From NCBI RefSeq assembly GCF_900111825.1, contig NZ_FOJM01000008.1, positions 124,001 through 188,000 of the forward strand: 64,000 nt of DNA. Reading direction: 5' to 3'. This document shows, one piece after another, positions 27,302-36,762 of this stretch (position 1 is the first letter of the stretch; every line of letters begins with the position of its first letter). Position numbers and translations under genes: made by a program. This stretch comes from Pedobacter suwonensis. Lineage in GTDB: Bacteria > Bacteroidota > Bacteroidia > Sphingobacteriales > Sphingobacteriaceae. The notes under the pieces were generated by a model. It was given only the letters and a program-made list of their open reading frames with translations, ran no database searches and was not told where the DNA came from.

Positions 27302-28627
27302 ATGAAGAAATTGACCTTGTTGGGCCTTGTGCTATTTATTGCATTACAGTTAAAAGCGCAGGATTATACACCTACAGCTGCTAATTTAAAACAAAGAGCG
27401 TGGTTTAATGAAGCGCGGTTCGGCCTATTCATCCACTGGGGGCCTTTCAGTATACCCGGAAGTGGCGAATGGGTAATGAATGATCGAAAGCTTACCGTTC
27501 ATAATTATACCAACCTTAAAGATTTTTTTAACCCTGTCGAGTTTAATGCCGCAGAATGGGTAAGCATGGCAAAAAATGCCGGAATGAAGTACATTACATT
27601 AATTACCCGTCACCACGATGGCTTTAGCATGTGGGATACGAAATATTCTGATTTCAATATCATGAATACCCCTTATAAAAAGGATATTGTTAAAATGATG
27701 GCTGATGAATGCCATAAGCAAGGTATACAATTGTATTTATACTATTCGCTTTTAGATTGGCGCAGGGAAGATTATCCACATGAAACCGGACGTACAGGGC
27801 AGCATTCCGGCCGGACCAGTAAAGGCGATTACGCCAGTTATTTGCAGTTTATGAAAAACCAGTTGACCGAGCTTTTGACCAATTACGGCGAAATAGGCGG
27901 AATCTGGTTTGATGGGCACTGGGATCAGACCGAACCAGAAGGATCGAAAGACAGAACCTCCAGAATTGATTGGAAATACAGTGAGATCTATGGTTTGATC
28001 CACAAACTTCAGCCACAGTGCATGATCGGTAATAACCACCACTTAACGCCATTTCCAGGTGAGGATTTCCAGATGTTTGAACGCGATCTTCCCGGCGAGA
28101 ATAAATCCGGGCTAAGTTTTCAAAAAGCATCAGATAAACTGCCATTAGAAACCTGTGAAACCATTTCAAATTCGTGGGGTTATAATTTGAGCGATACCTA
28201 CTACAAATCCGATAGAGAGCTGGTGCATATGTTGGTTAAAGCAGCCGGTTTGGGTTCCAATCTTTTACTGAACATCGGCCCGATGCCGAGTGGCAAAATC
28301 CAGCCGGAATTTCAAGACCGTTTGGCGGGCTTAGGTGCCTGGCTTAAAATTTACGGTGAAAGCATTTATGGGACAAAAGCAGGGTATATTAAACCTCAGA
28401 ACTGGGGAAGCATTACGCAAACCAATAAGAAAATTTATATCCACATTCTGGATGGCAAAACCACTAGGCTTGATTTGGAAAACGTTCCGGTAAAGAAAAT
28501 AAAAAAAGCATATTTGCTAAAAGATAAAAGCGTAGTAAACTTTGTTTTCAAAAAATCGAAACTCACTATTGATACGGTACCAAATACAGATGCACCAGAT
28601 CAGGTGATTGTTTTGGATATTGAGTAA
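27302..28627 (+). CDS. Secreted alpha-L-fucosidase, GH29
   Basis: A 441-aa protein with a signal peptide (ending LQLKAQ). The GH29 catalytic barrel begins at RFGLFIHWGPFSIPGSGEW. The nucleophile is Asp204 in GGIWFDGHWDQ. Upstream active-site residues lie in KYITLITRHHDGFSMWDTK (conserved His-His). GH29 enzymes release alpha-linked L-fucose from plant or host glycans in the periplasm or outside the cell. It is one of three adjacent plus-strand genes for extracellular hydrolysis, with the S41 protease before and GH2 after. The GH2 gene has its own spacer with an operator-like palindrome. Confidence 0.93.
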   Translation: MKKLTLLGLVLFIALQLKAQDYTPTAANLKQRAWFNEARFGLFIHWGPFSIPGSGEWVMNDRKLTVHNYTNLKDFFNPVEFNAAEWVSMAKNAGMKYITLITRHHDGFSMWDTKYSDFNIMNTPYKKDIVKMMADECHKQGIQLYLYYSLLDWRREDYPHETGRTGQHSGRTSKGDYASYLQFMKNQLTELLTNYGEIGGIWFDGHWDQTEPEGSKDRTSRIDWKYSEIYGLIHKLQPQCMIGNNHHLTPFPGEDFQMFERDLPGENKSGLSFQKASDKLPLETCETISNSWGYNLSDTYYKSDRELVHMLVKAAGLGSNLLLNIGPMPSGKIQPEFQDRLAGLGAWLKIYGESIYGTKAGYIKPQNWGSITQTNKKIYIHILDGKTTRLDLENVPVKKIKKAYLLKDKSVVNFVFKKSKLTIDTVPNTDAPDQVIVLDIE

Positions 28628-28948
28628 GGCATTTGTCATCATTGAACACAATGAAGGATCTTTTTACTAATATTTTTAACGGTCCAGCCAGCTTAAATAT
28701 TCTCATATCGTAAAATATGGCATTTCAATTTTAAATCAATCGTTTTATTAATAGTAGTCGCCTGCAGTTAATAATCTTTTTCTTTCAAAAACCGGTTAAA
28801 ATCCAAGACTTTAAGTAAAACTAATGTTTTTTGATCCTTTTAAGTTAAGATAAAGGTAAAACGTTTTATTTTTAGCGCGTTAATCTGTTATTGGAAACCA
28901 TAAGCATACATCAATTCAAAAAAACTTTATCGATCCTATTTTAAATAA
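28628..28948. other. Gene-free spacer between GH29 and GH2 genes
   Basis: This 321-bp AT-rich spacer holds no convincing ORF. Its start (GTCATCATTGAACACAATGA and following) resembles a degenerate copy of the GTCATCCTGA-type repeat at 33716. It contains the LacI-like palindrome at 28857-28868. I see no clear terminator. Confidence 0.6.
28857..28868. promoter_or_regulatory. CG-centred palindrome, candidate LacI-family operator
   Basis: TAAAACGTTTTA is a perfect 12-bp palindrome with a central CG, 80 bp before the GH2 start. It shares the AAACGTTT core with the nagB-anmK site at 15317. Confidence 0.45.
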
Positions 28949-31555
28949 ATGAAGAATATCTTTCTACTTTTCATATGTTGTTCAGCCTTTTTAGTCAATG
29001 CACAGCAACGATACGAGTTAAACTCGGGCTGGGTTTGTGCCAACATCAAAAATATCCAATCCAGCGGTCTGGAAATTTCTAAAACTAGTTTTTCGCTTAA
29101 CAGCTGGATGCCCGCAACTGTGCCTGGAACAGTTTTAACCACTTTGCTGAATAACAAAAAAGTGCCTGATCCATTTTATGGAATGAATAACGAAAAGATT
29201 CCTGATGTATATCACACAGGCAACGAATATTATACTTATTGGTTTGTAAAAGATTTTCAAGAGCGCGCAATCGGCAATGAACAGGTTTGGTTACAGTTTA
29301 GGGGGATAAATTATAAAGCCGAAATCTATTTAAACGGAAAAAAGGTCAATCCAAAAACGCAGGTGGGCATGCACCTCAGGGCGCAGTATAATATTACCAG
29401 ATTGTTATCTCCCGATGGAAAAAACAGGCTTGCTGTAATTGTTTACCCGCCAGATTTTCCCGGCAACCCAAATGGTGGCCAGGGGGGCGATGGAACGATT
29501 GCCAAGGGTTTAACCACCCAATATACTGCAGGCTGGGACTGGATTCAGCCTACCCGCGACCGCAACACGGGTATCTGGGATAAGGTAACCATCGAGAAAA
29601 CCAAAAACATCAACATCCAAAATCCGCAGGTAATCACTGTGGTGCCAGGAAAACGTTTGCCGGAAGGCAAGCAAAGCCCTGCCACGATTAAAGTTTCGGT
29701 TGAAGTAGAAAACCCAACCAATCAATCTGTTTCAGGTATTCTACAATACCAGATCGATGGAAAATTGGTTAAACAGCGTGCAACTATTGCCGCAAATAAA
29801 ACTACTGCGGTTAAATTTCCTGATTTACAGCTCGAAAATCCGAAATTATGGTGGCCGAGCGGATATGGACCGCAGAATCTGTATGATGTGAAAATTGAAT
29901 TTATAGCGTCCAATCAGGTATTGGATCAGGAGCAGCTTAAAGTTGGGGTTCGCCAGATTGATAACATCTGGAATGAGCATACCGGAAGTATGGGCGCTTT
30001 TGTAAACGGGCAAAAAATTTTTATTAAAGGTGGTAACTGGATCATTAGTGATGCCATGTTGCGCTTTAGCGATGCCCGTTACGATGCAGAAGTGCGTTAC
30101 CATAAAGATATGAACCTTAACCTGATCAGAATCTGGGGTGGGGCGATTCTTGAAAGACCTGAGTTTTACAATGCCTGTGATAAGTATGGCTTGCTGGTTT
30201 TTCAGGATTTCTGGTTTAGTGGCGATTGTAACGGCCGCTGGGTGGACCCAATGAAAAAGGAAGACCAGTGGACACGCAGAAATTATCCCGATGACCATCA
30301 TCTAACCTTAGCTGCTATGGAAGATCAGATTAAAATGATCCGAAATCATGCCTCCCTTGCTTTTTGGTGCGGAGGGAATGAAATTACCCCGCCCGAAGAT
30401 ATTTTAGAGCCATTGAAAAACGATATACTTCCACGCCTGGATGGTACCAGGAAATTTTTCGATTTTTCTAACAGTGATGAAATGTCGTATAATTCCATTG
30501 GCGGAAACGGCGATGGTCCGTACGGTATTCAGGATATTAAAACTTTCTGGGGAGCGCGAACTTTTCCTTACAACTCTGAAGTGGGTTCGGTAGGGGTGGG
30601 TGATTATGCTTCCTTGCTCCGTTTTATTCCAGAGGAAAACCTGATTGCACCACAATACAAATCTAAACCCGATTCGGTTTGGGATTATCATAAATATATC
30701 TCATATGAGCAATACCTGAACCCATATGGTAAGCCAAAAAGTGCCGAAGATTTTGGAATGAAGGCGCAACTGGCCAATTACGATCAATACCGGGCTTTGA
30801 TGGAAGGTTTCTCTAACAAAATGTGGGATTGGTATACGGGCTCCATCATTTGGAAAACACAAAACCCATGGACTGCCATGCGCGGACAGATGTATGATTA
30901 TTACCTTGATCCTAATGCGTGTTTATATGGCTTAAGGAAAGGAAGTGAGCCTTTGCACGTGATGATGAACCCTTTGGATAGCATGGTTACGATTGTGAAT
31001 AATGGGTTTTCTACAGAAAATAACCTGATGGTCCAGGCAAAAGCTTACGATATGGACGGCAAAGATTATTTTTATTCTCAGGTCTTTAATTCCGTTGGTC
31101 CAGCTTCAGTAAGAAGACTTTTTCCTATGAATGAGTTTTTAACCAAACTGGATAAAAAAGAGGGTGTATTTGTTTCATTAAGAATTTTAGATCAGAAACA
31201 AAATATTTTAAGCGAGAATTTATATTGGCTCCCCGGAAAAGATGGCGAGTATTCGGGCTTGAAAAACATCAAAAGAACGCCTTTACAAATTACGGCTATC
31301 CATCAGAAAAATGGAAAAGTAGCGGTAACCTTAAGTAATGCAGCCGGAAATCCTGTGGCATTTTTTAACCGGATCGCGTTAATAAATGGCAATACCGGCG
31401 AACGTATACTACCGGCATTTTATAACGATAACTATGTAAGCATTTTACCTGGAGAAAGCAAAACGATAACTGTAGAATATACAGGTAAACAAAGTAATCT
31501 GGCGATAGAGGTATATGGCTGGAATGTAGAAAAGCAGAAAGTAAATATCCGTTAG
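28949..31555 (+). CDS. Secreted glycoside hydrolase, GH2 (exo-beta-glucosaminidase/beta-mannosidase type)
   Basis: An 868-aa protein with a signal peptide (ending SAFLVNAQ). The GH2 order is: sugar-binding jelly roll (FRGINYKAEIYLNGKKV), Ig-like domain, TIM barrel (GGNWIISDAMLRFSDARYDA, IRIWGGAILERPEFYNACD), then C-terminal Ig-like domains. The acid/base is Glu478 in WCGGNEITPP and the nucleophile is Glu544 in YNSEVGSVG. The WCGGNE and FWFSGDC motifs resemble the CsxA-type exo-beta-D-glucosaminidase and plant endo-beta-mannosidase group more than beta-galactosidases. The substrate could be chitosan-like or mannosyl glycans. The stop codon lies inside the first copy of a 173-bp intergenic repeat. 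Confidence 0.9.
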   Translation: MKNIFLLFICCSAFLVNAQQRYELNSGWVCANIKNIQSSGLEISKTSFSLNSWMPATVPGTVLTTLLNNKKVPDPFYGMNNEKIPDVYHTGNEYYTYWFVKDFQERAIGNEQVWLQFRGINYKAEIYLNGKKVNPKTQVGMHLRAQYNITRLLSPDGKNRLAVIVYPPDFPGNPNGGQGGDGTIAKGLTTQYTAGWDWIQPTRDRNTGIWDKVTIEKTKNINIQNPQVITVVPGKRLPEGKQSPATIKVSVEVENPTNQSVSGILQYQIDGKLVKQRATIAANKTTAVKFPDLQLENPKLWWPSGYGPQNLYDVKIEFIASNQVLDQEQLKVGVRQIDNIWNEHTGSMGAFVNGQKIFIKGGNWIISDAMLRFSDARYDAEVRYHKDMNLNLIRIWGGAILERPEFYNACDKYGLLVFQDFWFSGDCNGRWVDPMKKEDQWTRRNYPDDHHLTLAAMEDQIKMIRNHASLAFWCGGNEITPPEDILEPLKNDILPRLDGTRKFFDFSNSDEMSYNSIGGNGDGPYGIQDIKTFWGARTFPYNSEVGSVGVGDYASLLRFIPEENLIAPQYKSKPDSVWDYHKYISYEQYLNPYGKPKSAEDFGMKAQLANYDQYRALMEGFSNKMWDWYTGSIIWKTQNPWTAMRGQMYDYYLDPNACLYGLRKGSEPLHVMMNPLDSMVTIVNNGFSTENNLMVQAKAYDMDGKDYFYSQVFNSVGPASVRRLFPMNEFLTKLDKKEGVFVSLRILDQKQNILSENLYWLPGKDGEYSGLKNIKRTPLQITAIHQKNGKVAVTLSNAAGNPVAFFNRIALINGNTGERILPAFYNDNYVSILPGESKTITVEYTGKQSNLAIEVYGWNVEKQKVNIR

Positions 31556-31721
31556 TCGGGATTTGTAATCCCGGCTGTAGAGTTAAAGATTTTTAATCCT
31601 CAAAGTTGATAGCGTGATTTGTTTTTTGGAAATGATGGGTTCTGATGTCTTGGCGGATGGTAGTCCTGCTATCGCTGCAAGTCCTCGCTGCGCTCCGGGC
31701 TTTTCGCTTTATCAGGTTTAA
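31549..31721. repeat. Intergenic repeat, copy 1 (173 bp, direct)
   Basis: It is nearly identical (three mismatches seen, no gaps) to 31845-32017, offset 296 bp. Its start overlaps the GH2 stop codon. Its last 55 bases contain a GC-rich core (CTGCGCTCCGGGCTTTTCGC) whose reverse complement recurs at 37591 and 37904. Confidence 0.85.
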
Positions 31722-31844
31722 CAACAAAGGCCGGTACTCAAGAACTTTTGCTGTGTTCCGTGTGGATTAAAATTCTACAATAAGAAGGGCCGGGATTGTA
31801 AACTCAAGTCGCGGTGGATTTGCGTAAGGAATTGTAGGTGTGCA

Positions 31845-32017
31845 CCGTTAGTCGGGATTTGTAATCCCGGCTGTAGAGTTAAAGATTTTTAATCCTCAAA
31901 GTTGATAGCGTGATTTGTTTTTTGGAAATGATAGGTTCTGATGTCTTTGCGGATGATAGTCCTGCTATCGCTGCAAGTCCTCGCTGCGCTCCGGGCTTTT
32001 CGCTTTATCAGGTTTAA
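31845..32017. repeat. Intergenic repeat, copy 2 (173 bp, direct)
   Basis: This is the second copy of the repeat at 31549. The spacer between the two copies (31722-31844) is unrelated. There is no ORF and no transposase. The whole gene-free stretch 31556-32144 is made of these copies plus two hairpins. Confidence 0.85.
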
Positions 32018-32045
32018 AAACACAGGCAGCTGCATCAAATACTCC

Positions 32046-32078
32046 AGACCTCTCAGGTTTTTTAAACCTGGGAGGTCT
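32046..32078. repeat. Long hairpin with 15-bp stem
   Basis: AGACCTCTCAGGTTT pairs with AAACCTGGGAGGTCT over a TTT loop, with one G-T wobble. I recall GACCT...AGGTC hairpins of this kind as dispersed elements in Bacteroidota; here it may serve as a bidirectional terminator between GH2 and the ferredoxin gene. Confidence 0.65.
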
Positions 32079-32092
32079 AATTTTAGCCAACA

Positions 32093-32123
32093 AAAATGGC
32101 GATACTTTTGATATCGCCATTTT
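32093..32123 (-). terminator. Terminator after the ferredoxin gene
   Basis: AAAATGGCGATA pairs perfectly with TATCGCCATTTT over a 7-base loop. On the minus strand it lies 22 bp beyond the ferredoxin stop and continues into TTTTTG. Confidence 0.8.
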
Positions 32124-32144
32124 CTTGTTATGATTTTTTACTAC

Positions 32145-32471
32145 TTAACTTACGCCGTGTAATTTCACTTTTAATCCATCCATATTATTGTTTAATTGCA
32201 ATTGGCAGGCTAAACGTGAGTTTGGTAACAGGTCAGGCAGAGTATCCAGCATGGCATACTCATCATCTGTCATTTCATTAAGTTTTTCTTCGCCTTCCAA
32301 TACATCAACACAGCAGGTTGCACATAAAGCCATTCCGCCACAAGTAGCAAGAATATCGTACTCTGATGCCTTTAAAAACTCCATCAGGCTCAGGCCCATA
32401 TCGGTTGGGGCAACGTGTTCTGTAACCGAGCCATCCGGCTCCTGCATATATATATTAATGTTGTTTTCCAT
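32145..32471 (-). CDS. 2Fe-2S ferredoxin, adrenodoxin type
   Basis: A 108-aa electron carrier. The cluster cysteines are in CGGMALCATC (C-x5-C-x2-C) with the fourth in RLACQL, the arrangement of vertebrate-type/adrenodoxin ferredoxins. The acidic EGEEKLNEMTDDE region is a likely reductase-docking face. It lies 36 bp downstream of a ferredoxin-NADP reductase gene on the same strand. The pair is probably one electron-transfer unit, supplying electrons to an unknown oxygenase or biosynthetic enzyme. Confidence 0.93.
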   Translation of the reverse strand: MENNINIYMQEPDGSVTEHVAPTDMGLSLMEFLKASEYDILATCGGMALCATCCVDVLEGEEKLNEMTDDEYAMLDTLPDLLPNSRLACQLQLNNNMDGLKVKLHGVS

Positions 32472-32507
32472 TTTGCTTTCTTTATTAGCGCAAATATAAC
32501 AGAAAGC

Positions 32508-33518
32508 TTAAAATTCTGAAACTCCGTTTACAGTGGTATATTTCATCGTATATTTCACGCCAGGATTCATGTAAGAATAAGCGCTGTGGCTCATTAATGC
32601 CGCCTCGTGGAAACCGCAAAGAATCAATTTGAGTTTGTTGGTATAGGTATTGATATCACCAATGGCGTAAATACCTGGAATATTGGTCGAGTAATCATCA
32701 ACATTTACTTCAATTGCACTTTTGCTGATGTTTAAGTTCCAGTCTTCAATCGGACCTAACTTAGGGCTCAAACCAAACAAAGGAATTAAGTGATCAGCTT
32801 CAACAACTGTTTTTTCCATGGTACGGTTCTGTACAATTTCAACCTTTTCCAATTTATCTGTTCCGTGTACGGCCTGTAGGTTGCTGTTTAAAATCAGATT
32901 GATTTTTCCACTTTCTGCCAACGCCATTACTTTTGCAACCGAATCAGGGGCACCACGGAAACTTTCGCTTCTGTGCACTAAAGTCAGTTCAGAACAAACT
33001 TCTGCCAGGTAAATGGTCCAGTCTAAAGCAGAGTCACCACCGCCGGCAATCACCATTTTCTGGTCTCGATATTTCTCCGGATCAAGGATCATGTAGTTTA
33101 CACCTTTACCATTTTCAAAGTTTTCTAAATTTTCTACAGCAGGCTTGCGCGGCTCAAAACAACCTAAACCGCCAGCAATAACTACAACTTTAGCTTCGAT
33201 AACGGTACCCATATTGGTCGTTAAAACAAAATCAGCTTCACCACGCTTTTCCAAACCTTCAATACGCTCACCTAAAGTAAACGTAGGATGGAAAGGTTTG
33301 GCCTGCTCCATTAAATTGTCGATAAGTTCCTGTGCCAGTACAGAAGGATAACCAGGGATATCGTAAATCGGTTTTTTAGGATAAATTTCAGACAGCTGAC
33401 CACCAACCTGAGGAAGGTAATCAATTAAATGACAACGCATTTTTAATAAACCGGCTTCAAAAATGGCAAATAAACCAACCGGACCAGCGCCTATTACGGC
33501 TATATCAGTAGTGATCAT
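32508..33518 (-). CDS. Ferredoxin--NADP(+) reductase, thioredoxin-reductase-like
   Basis: A 336-aa flavoprotein of the TrxR-like (YumC-type) FNR family. The FAD-binding motif is DIAVIGAGPVGLFAIFEAG. The NADPH-binding motif is KMVIAGGGDSALDWTIYLA. The second FAD segment is PGIYAIGDINTY. It lacks the CxxC redox pair that true thioredoxin reductases carry between these motifs, which supports the ferredoxin/flavodoxin reductase assignment. It transfers electrons between NADPH and the ferredoxin encoded just downstream. The spacer upstream (33519-33826) has a dispersed repeat. Confidence 0.93.
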   Translation of the reverse strand: MITTDIAVIGAGPVGLFAIFEAGLLKMRCHLIDYLPQVGGQLSEIYPKKPIYDIPGYPSVLAQELIDNLMEQAKPFHPTFTLGERIEGLEKRGEADFVLTTNMGTVIEAKVVVIAGGLGCFEPRKPAVENLENFENGKGVNYMILDPEKYRDQKMVIAGGGDSALDWTIYLAEVCSELTLVHRSESFRGAPDSVAKVMALAESGKINLILNSNLQAVHGTDKLEKVEIVQNRTMEKTVVEADHLIPLFGLSPKLGPIEDWNLNISKSAIEVNVDDYSTNIPGIYAIGDINTYTNKLKLILCGFHEAALMSHSAYSYMNPGVKYTMKYTTVNGVSEF

Positions 33519-33715
33519 TAAAGAAAAATTTGACGCAAAGTTACGAAATAAAGTCTTACCAAATCAGCTATTTAGAAATATTCTAGATAATTTTGCAATC
33601 CTATTATATTCAGTATTTTATATGCTTTGAGCTAACCGAAAGCAAAAGTTAAAGGTTTTTAATGTTTTAAAGCAAATTATAATTGGTCTATAGGTTTAGT
33701 GGGGAAAATAATTTT

Positions 33716-33818
33716 GTCATCCTGAGGAACGAAGGATCTTTTGCCTTTTAAGTTCCAATAGTCATAAAAAGATTTGCTTCGCAGAGCCTCCGGGTTCTTC
33801 ACTGCGTTCAGAATAACA
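33716..33818. repeat. Dispersed intergenic repeat (GTCATCCTGA type)
   Basis: The left end reads GTCATCCTGAGGAACGAAGG and the right end, reversed, reads GTTATTCTGAACGCAGTGAA, so the element has imperfect inverted ends about 100 bp apart. It lies in the 308-bp spacer between the reductase gene and the prolyl oligopeptidase; apart from this element the spacer shows nothing clear. Its right edge abuts the stop codon at 33827. Confidence 0.65.
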
Positions 33819-33826
33819 AAAGAACG

Positions 33827-35953
33827 CTACCAACTCATCCCTAAATTCTGAAATACAAAACTCCATACATCGGTTGCTTCTTCAATCAATTTGGTTGTGG
33901 GTTTACCTGCCCCATGTCCGGCATTGGTTTCTATCCGGATTAAAACCGGGTTTTTACCTTTATATTTCTCCTGTAGCGTTGCTGCAAATTTAAATGAATG
34001 TGCCGGTACTACACGGTCATCATGATCGGCAGTGGTTATTAAAGTTGCCGGATAATTAACGCCGCTTTTGATGTTATGCAACGGCGAATATTTGATCAGG
34101 TAATCAAAGTCCTCTTTTTTATCGCTGGTGCCATATTCAACTGCCCAACCCCAGCCAACGGTAAATTTGTGGTAGCGAAGCATATCTAAAACGCCTACAG
34201 CTGGTAAAGCTACTTTAAATAGATCGGGGCGTTGGGTCATGCAGGCACCAACCAATAAACCGCCGTTTGAACCTCCCGAAATCGCAATTTTATTAGGATT
34301 GGTATATTTTTCTTTTACGAGGTATTCCGCTGCGGCTATAAAGTCATCGAAAACGTTTTGTTTTTTAGCTAACATGCCGCCTTTGTGCCAAGCTTCGCCA
34401 TACTCGCTTCCTCCACGTAAGCTAGGTTGAACGTAGATGCCTCCGCGTTCCAGGAACAACATCCTGGAGAGACTGAATCCTGGTGTTAAACTTACCTGGA
34501 AGCCGCCATATGCATAAAGGTAAACCGGATTATCACCATTCAGTTTGATGCCTTTTTTGTGTACGATAAACATGGGTACTTTGGTGCCATCTTTCGAGGG
34601 ATAAAATACCTGTTTGGTTTCATAATTATCTGTATTGAAGTTTAGCTCGGACTTTTTATATAAGACTGATTCGTTCTTGGCTACATCGTAACGGTAAATG
34701 TTGCCTGGAGTGGTAAAATTAGAAAAAGTATAAAAAAATTCTTTATCTTCTTTGTAACCCCCAAAACCTCCCACGGTTCCGATTGCCGGTAGTTTTACTT
34801 CGCCGATTTTGTTTCCGGTCAAATCAAACTGAATAATGTTGGTACTCGCATCTTTTAAATAGGTAGCCCAAAGAAACCCTCCGCCAGTTCCAACACCTTC
34901 CAAAGCCAGTTTGGATTCAGGGATAATTTTCTGCCAGTTTTTAGGATCTGCATTTTTAGGATCGACTAAAACAACCTGTTTGTTTTCTGCTCCTAAATCC
35001 GTGTTCACCAATAATTTGTCGCCCATATTGTCAACAACGCTGTGATTATGGTCATAACCTTTAATCAGGGGCGCTATTTTGCTATCTGGTATTTTTAAAT
35101 CCTGATAATATAATGCATTGCCCGAAGTGCCCGCACTGGCATAAATCACCAAAAAACGTTCATCTTCTGTAACGGTTGCACCTAAATATAAATTAGGATT
35201 GGTCTTGTCTTCAAAAACTAACTGATCATTTTGTTGTTGATCTCCCAATTTGTGGAAATATACCTTTTGGGATTTGTTGGCTGCAGAAAGATCGGTTCCT
35301 TTGGCAGGCTCGTCAAATTTACTGTAGTAAAAACCATTGCCTTTCCAGGCTGCACCAGAAAATTTAGTCCATTTTAACTCATCGGCTAATTTGGTTTTAC
35401 TGGCAATATCCATTACGTAAATGTTGCTCCAGTCTGACCCGGCCTGCGCAACGGAATAGGCCAGGTATTTTTTATCGTGCGAGAAACCGAGCATTGAAAT
35501 GGCCGCTGTACCATCTTTGGTAAGTGTATTGGGATCGAGAAAAACTTCTTCTTTGCCCTCTAACCCTTTTTTAATAAACCAGATATTCTGGTTTTGAAGG
35601 CCATCGTTTTTGGTGAAAAAATAATACTCACCAACTTTAAACGGGGCGCTTTCTTTCGGGTAGTTCCATAATTCAGTTAGTCGCTTTTTTATATCGGCAC
35701 GATAGGGAATCTGCTCCAGGTAATTTTGAGTGACTTTGTTTTCGGCCATTACCCAGGCTTTTGTTTCTGTCGAGGTGTCGTTCTCTAACCACCTGTAGGG
35801 GTCGGCAATGGTTGTACCGAAATAATTATCTTTTGTGCTGTCTTTTTTTGTTTCAGGATATTTCATCAATGTTATTTTTTCTGCAGGTTTTTTACCTGGG
35901 TTACAGGCAAAAAGGCTTAGTGCAAATAAACTTAATACAAATTGTTTTTTCAT
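33827..35953 (-). CDS. Prolyl oligopeptidase family lipoprotein (S9A)
   Basis: A 708-aa protein. The signal sequence has a lipobox at SLFACNPG, so it is probably membrane-anchored outside the cytoplasm. An N-terminal seven-bladed propeller (about residues 75-430) is followed by an alpha/beta hydrolase domain. The nucleophile is Ser562 in ISGGSNGGLLVGA. The Asp is in TADHDDRVVPAHS and the His is in NAGHGAGKP. It cleaves short peptides after proline. The length fits S9A. It stands alone; the next gene, divergent, is a membrane protein. Confidence 0.94.
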   Translation of the reverse strand: MKKQFVLSLFALSLFACNPGKKPAEKITLMKYPETKKDSTKDNYFGTTIADPYRWLENDTSTETKAWVMAENKVTQNYLEQIPYRADIKKRLTELWNYPKESAPFKVGEYYFFTKNDGLQNQNIWFIKKGLEGKEEVFLDPNTLTKDGTAAISMLGFSHDKKYLAYSVAQAGSDWSNIYVMDIASKTKLADELKWTKFSGAAWKGNGFYYSKFDEPAKGTDLSAANKSQKVYFHKLGDQQQNDQLVFEDKTNPNLYLGATVTEDERFLVIYASAGTSGNALYYQDLKIPDSKIAPLIKGYDHNHSVVDNMGDKLLVNTDLGAENKQVVLVDPKNADPKNWQKIIPESKLALEGVGTGGGFLWATYLKDASTNIIQFDLTGNKIGEVKLPAIGTVGGFGGYKEDKEFFYTFSNFTTPGNIYRYDVAKNESVLYKKSELNFNTDNYETKQVFYPSKDGTKVPMFIVHKKGIKLNGDNPVYLYAYGGFQVSLTPGFSLSRMLFLERGGIYVQPSLRGGSEYGEAWHKGGMLAKKQNVFDDFIAAAEYLVKEKYTNPNKIAISGGSNGGLLVGACMTQRPDLFKVALPAVGVLDMLRYHKFTVGWGWAVEYGTSDKKEDFDYLIKYSPLHNIKSGVNYPATLITTADHDDRVVPAHSFKFAATLQEKYKGKNPVLIRIETNAGHGAGKPTTKLIEEATDVWSFVFQNLGMSW

Positions 35954-35987
35954 AATTTTTGATTGAAGAGAAATGCTAATTTAGTGA

Positions 35988-36683
35988 ATGGCACTGATTA
36001 AGTTATTGATGATGAACGAATATTTTGGTTTGGCCTTATTTTTAACCGGGATTTGGGCGGTGGTTTTTATACTGATGTCTCAATCCTGGCAGCTCGCCAT
36101 TGCGTTACTGCCATTTAGTATGTACCTGCTATTCAATCCGGCTAATTGGTCCTATTATGTGCTGTTTTGCCCGGTTTTGTGTTTGCTCGTATTCGATATT
36201 CATGTACTGCCAGCGGATATGAGGTGGAAAGGATGGAAAAAATATTTGCCATATGTTTTTAGCCTGCCTTTTATCGCCCGGTTTATTTACTATACCCCTG
36301 CTCTTTTTAAAGATAGTTCGACAGTGTTTAAAGTATGGTGTATATTCATTGTTGTTTTGATATTGATACTTGTTGGTAAGATGTGGGTTGGAGATGTAAT
36401 CATGTTGCTTCTAAACCGGCTGAAGTTAAAATCGGTAACCGAAATAGAATGTACCTTTAAGAAACAAAAGACTGAGCGTACTTACCGGCATATTCGCTAC
36501 ATGGTACAGTTAACCGGAATGGAAATGCTGGAAACTTCTGGTTTTTTTTATTGGTACCTTAAGTTTAAAAATGTAGAAGAAGGCGATTCATTAAGGTTTA
36601 GAATTAAAACAGGATGGTTAGGACTCGAATTTATCAGCGGTTTCCCAAAAATTGTAAGTAGAAAAAATCAAACCAGCTGTTAA
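35988..36683 (+). CDS. Hypothetical membrane protein (231 aa)
   Basis: An integral membrane protein of about 231 aa with five hydrophobic helices in the first 140 residues (for example YFGLALFLTGIWAVVFILM and VWCIFIVVLILILVG). A soluble C-terminal part of about 85 residues follows. No recognised domain or catalytic motif is visible. It lies 34 bp from the divergent prolyl oligopeptidase and 79 bp before the LpxH-like gene. Function unknown. Confidence 0.7.
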   Translation: MALIKLLMMNEYFGLALFLTGIWAVVFILMSQSWQLAIALLPFSMYLLFNPANWSYYVLFCPVLCLLVFDIHVLPADMRWKGWKKYLPYVFSLPFIARFIYYTPALFKDSSTVFKVWCIFIVVLILILVGKMWVGDVIMLLLNRLKLKSVTEIECTFKKQKTERTYRHIRYMVQLTGMEMLETSGFFYWYLKFKNVEEGDSLRFRIKTGWLGLEFISGFPKIVSRKNQTSC

Positions 36684-36720
36684 AAATCGTGACTCGTTTT
36701 TATTGCTTTAGTCTCTCTGC

Positions 36721-36753
36721 TTTGGCCTTTTTCCCTTATTTCCCTTACCTTTG
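36721..36753 (+). promoter_or_regulatory. Promoter of the LpxH-like gene (TTTG-N21-TACCTTTG)
   Basis: A TTTG at 36721-36724 is followed after 21 bases by TACCTTTG at 36746-36753, matching the Bacteroidota consensus. The ATG at 36763 is only 9 bp further on, so the transcript would be almost leaderless. The box overlaps a TTG at 36751, which argues against that codon as the start. Confidence 0.6.
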
Positions 36754-36762
36754 AATTTGTAC

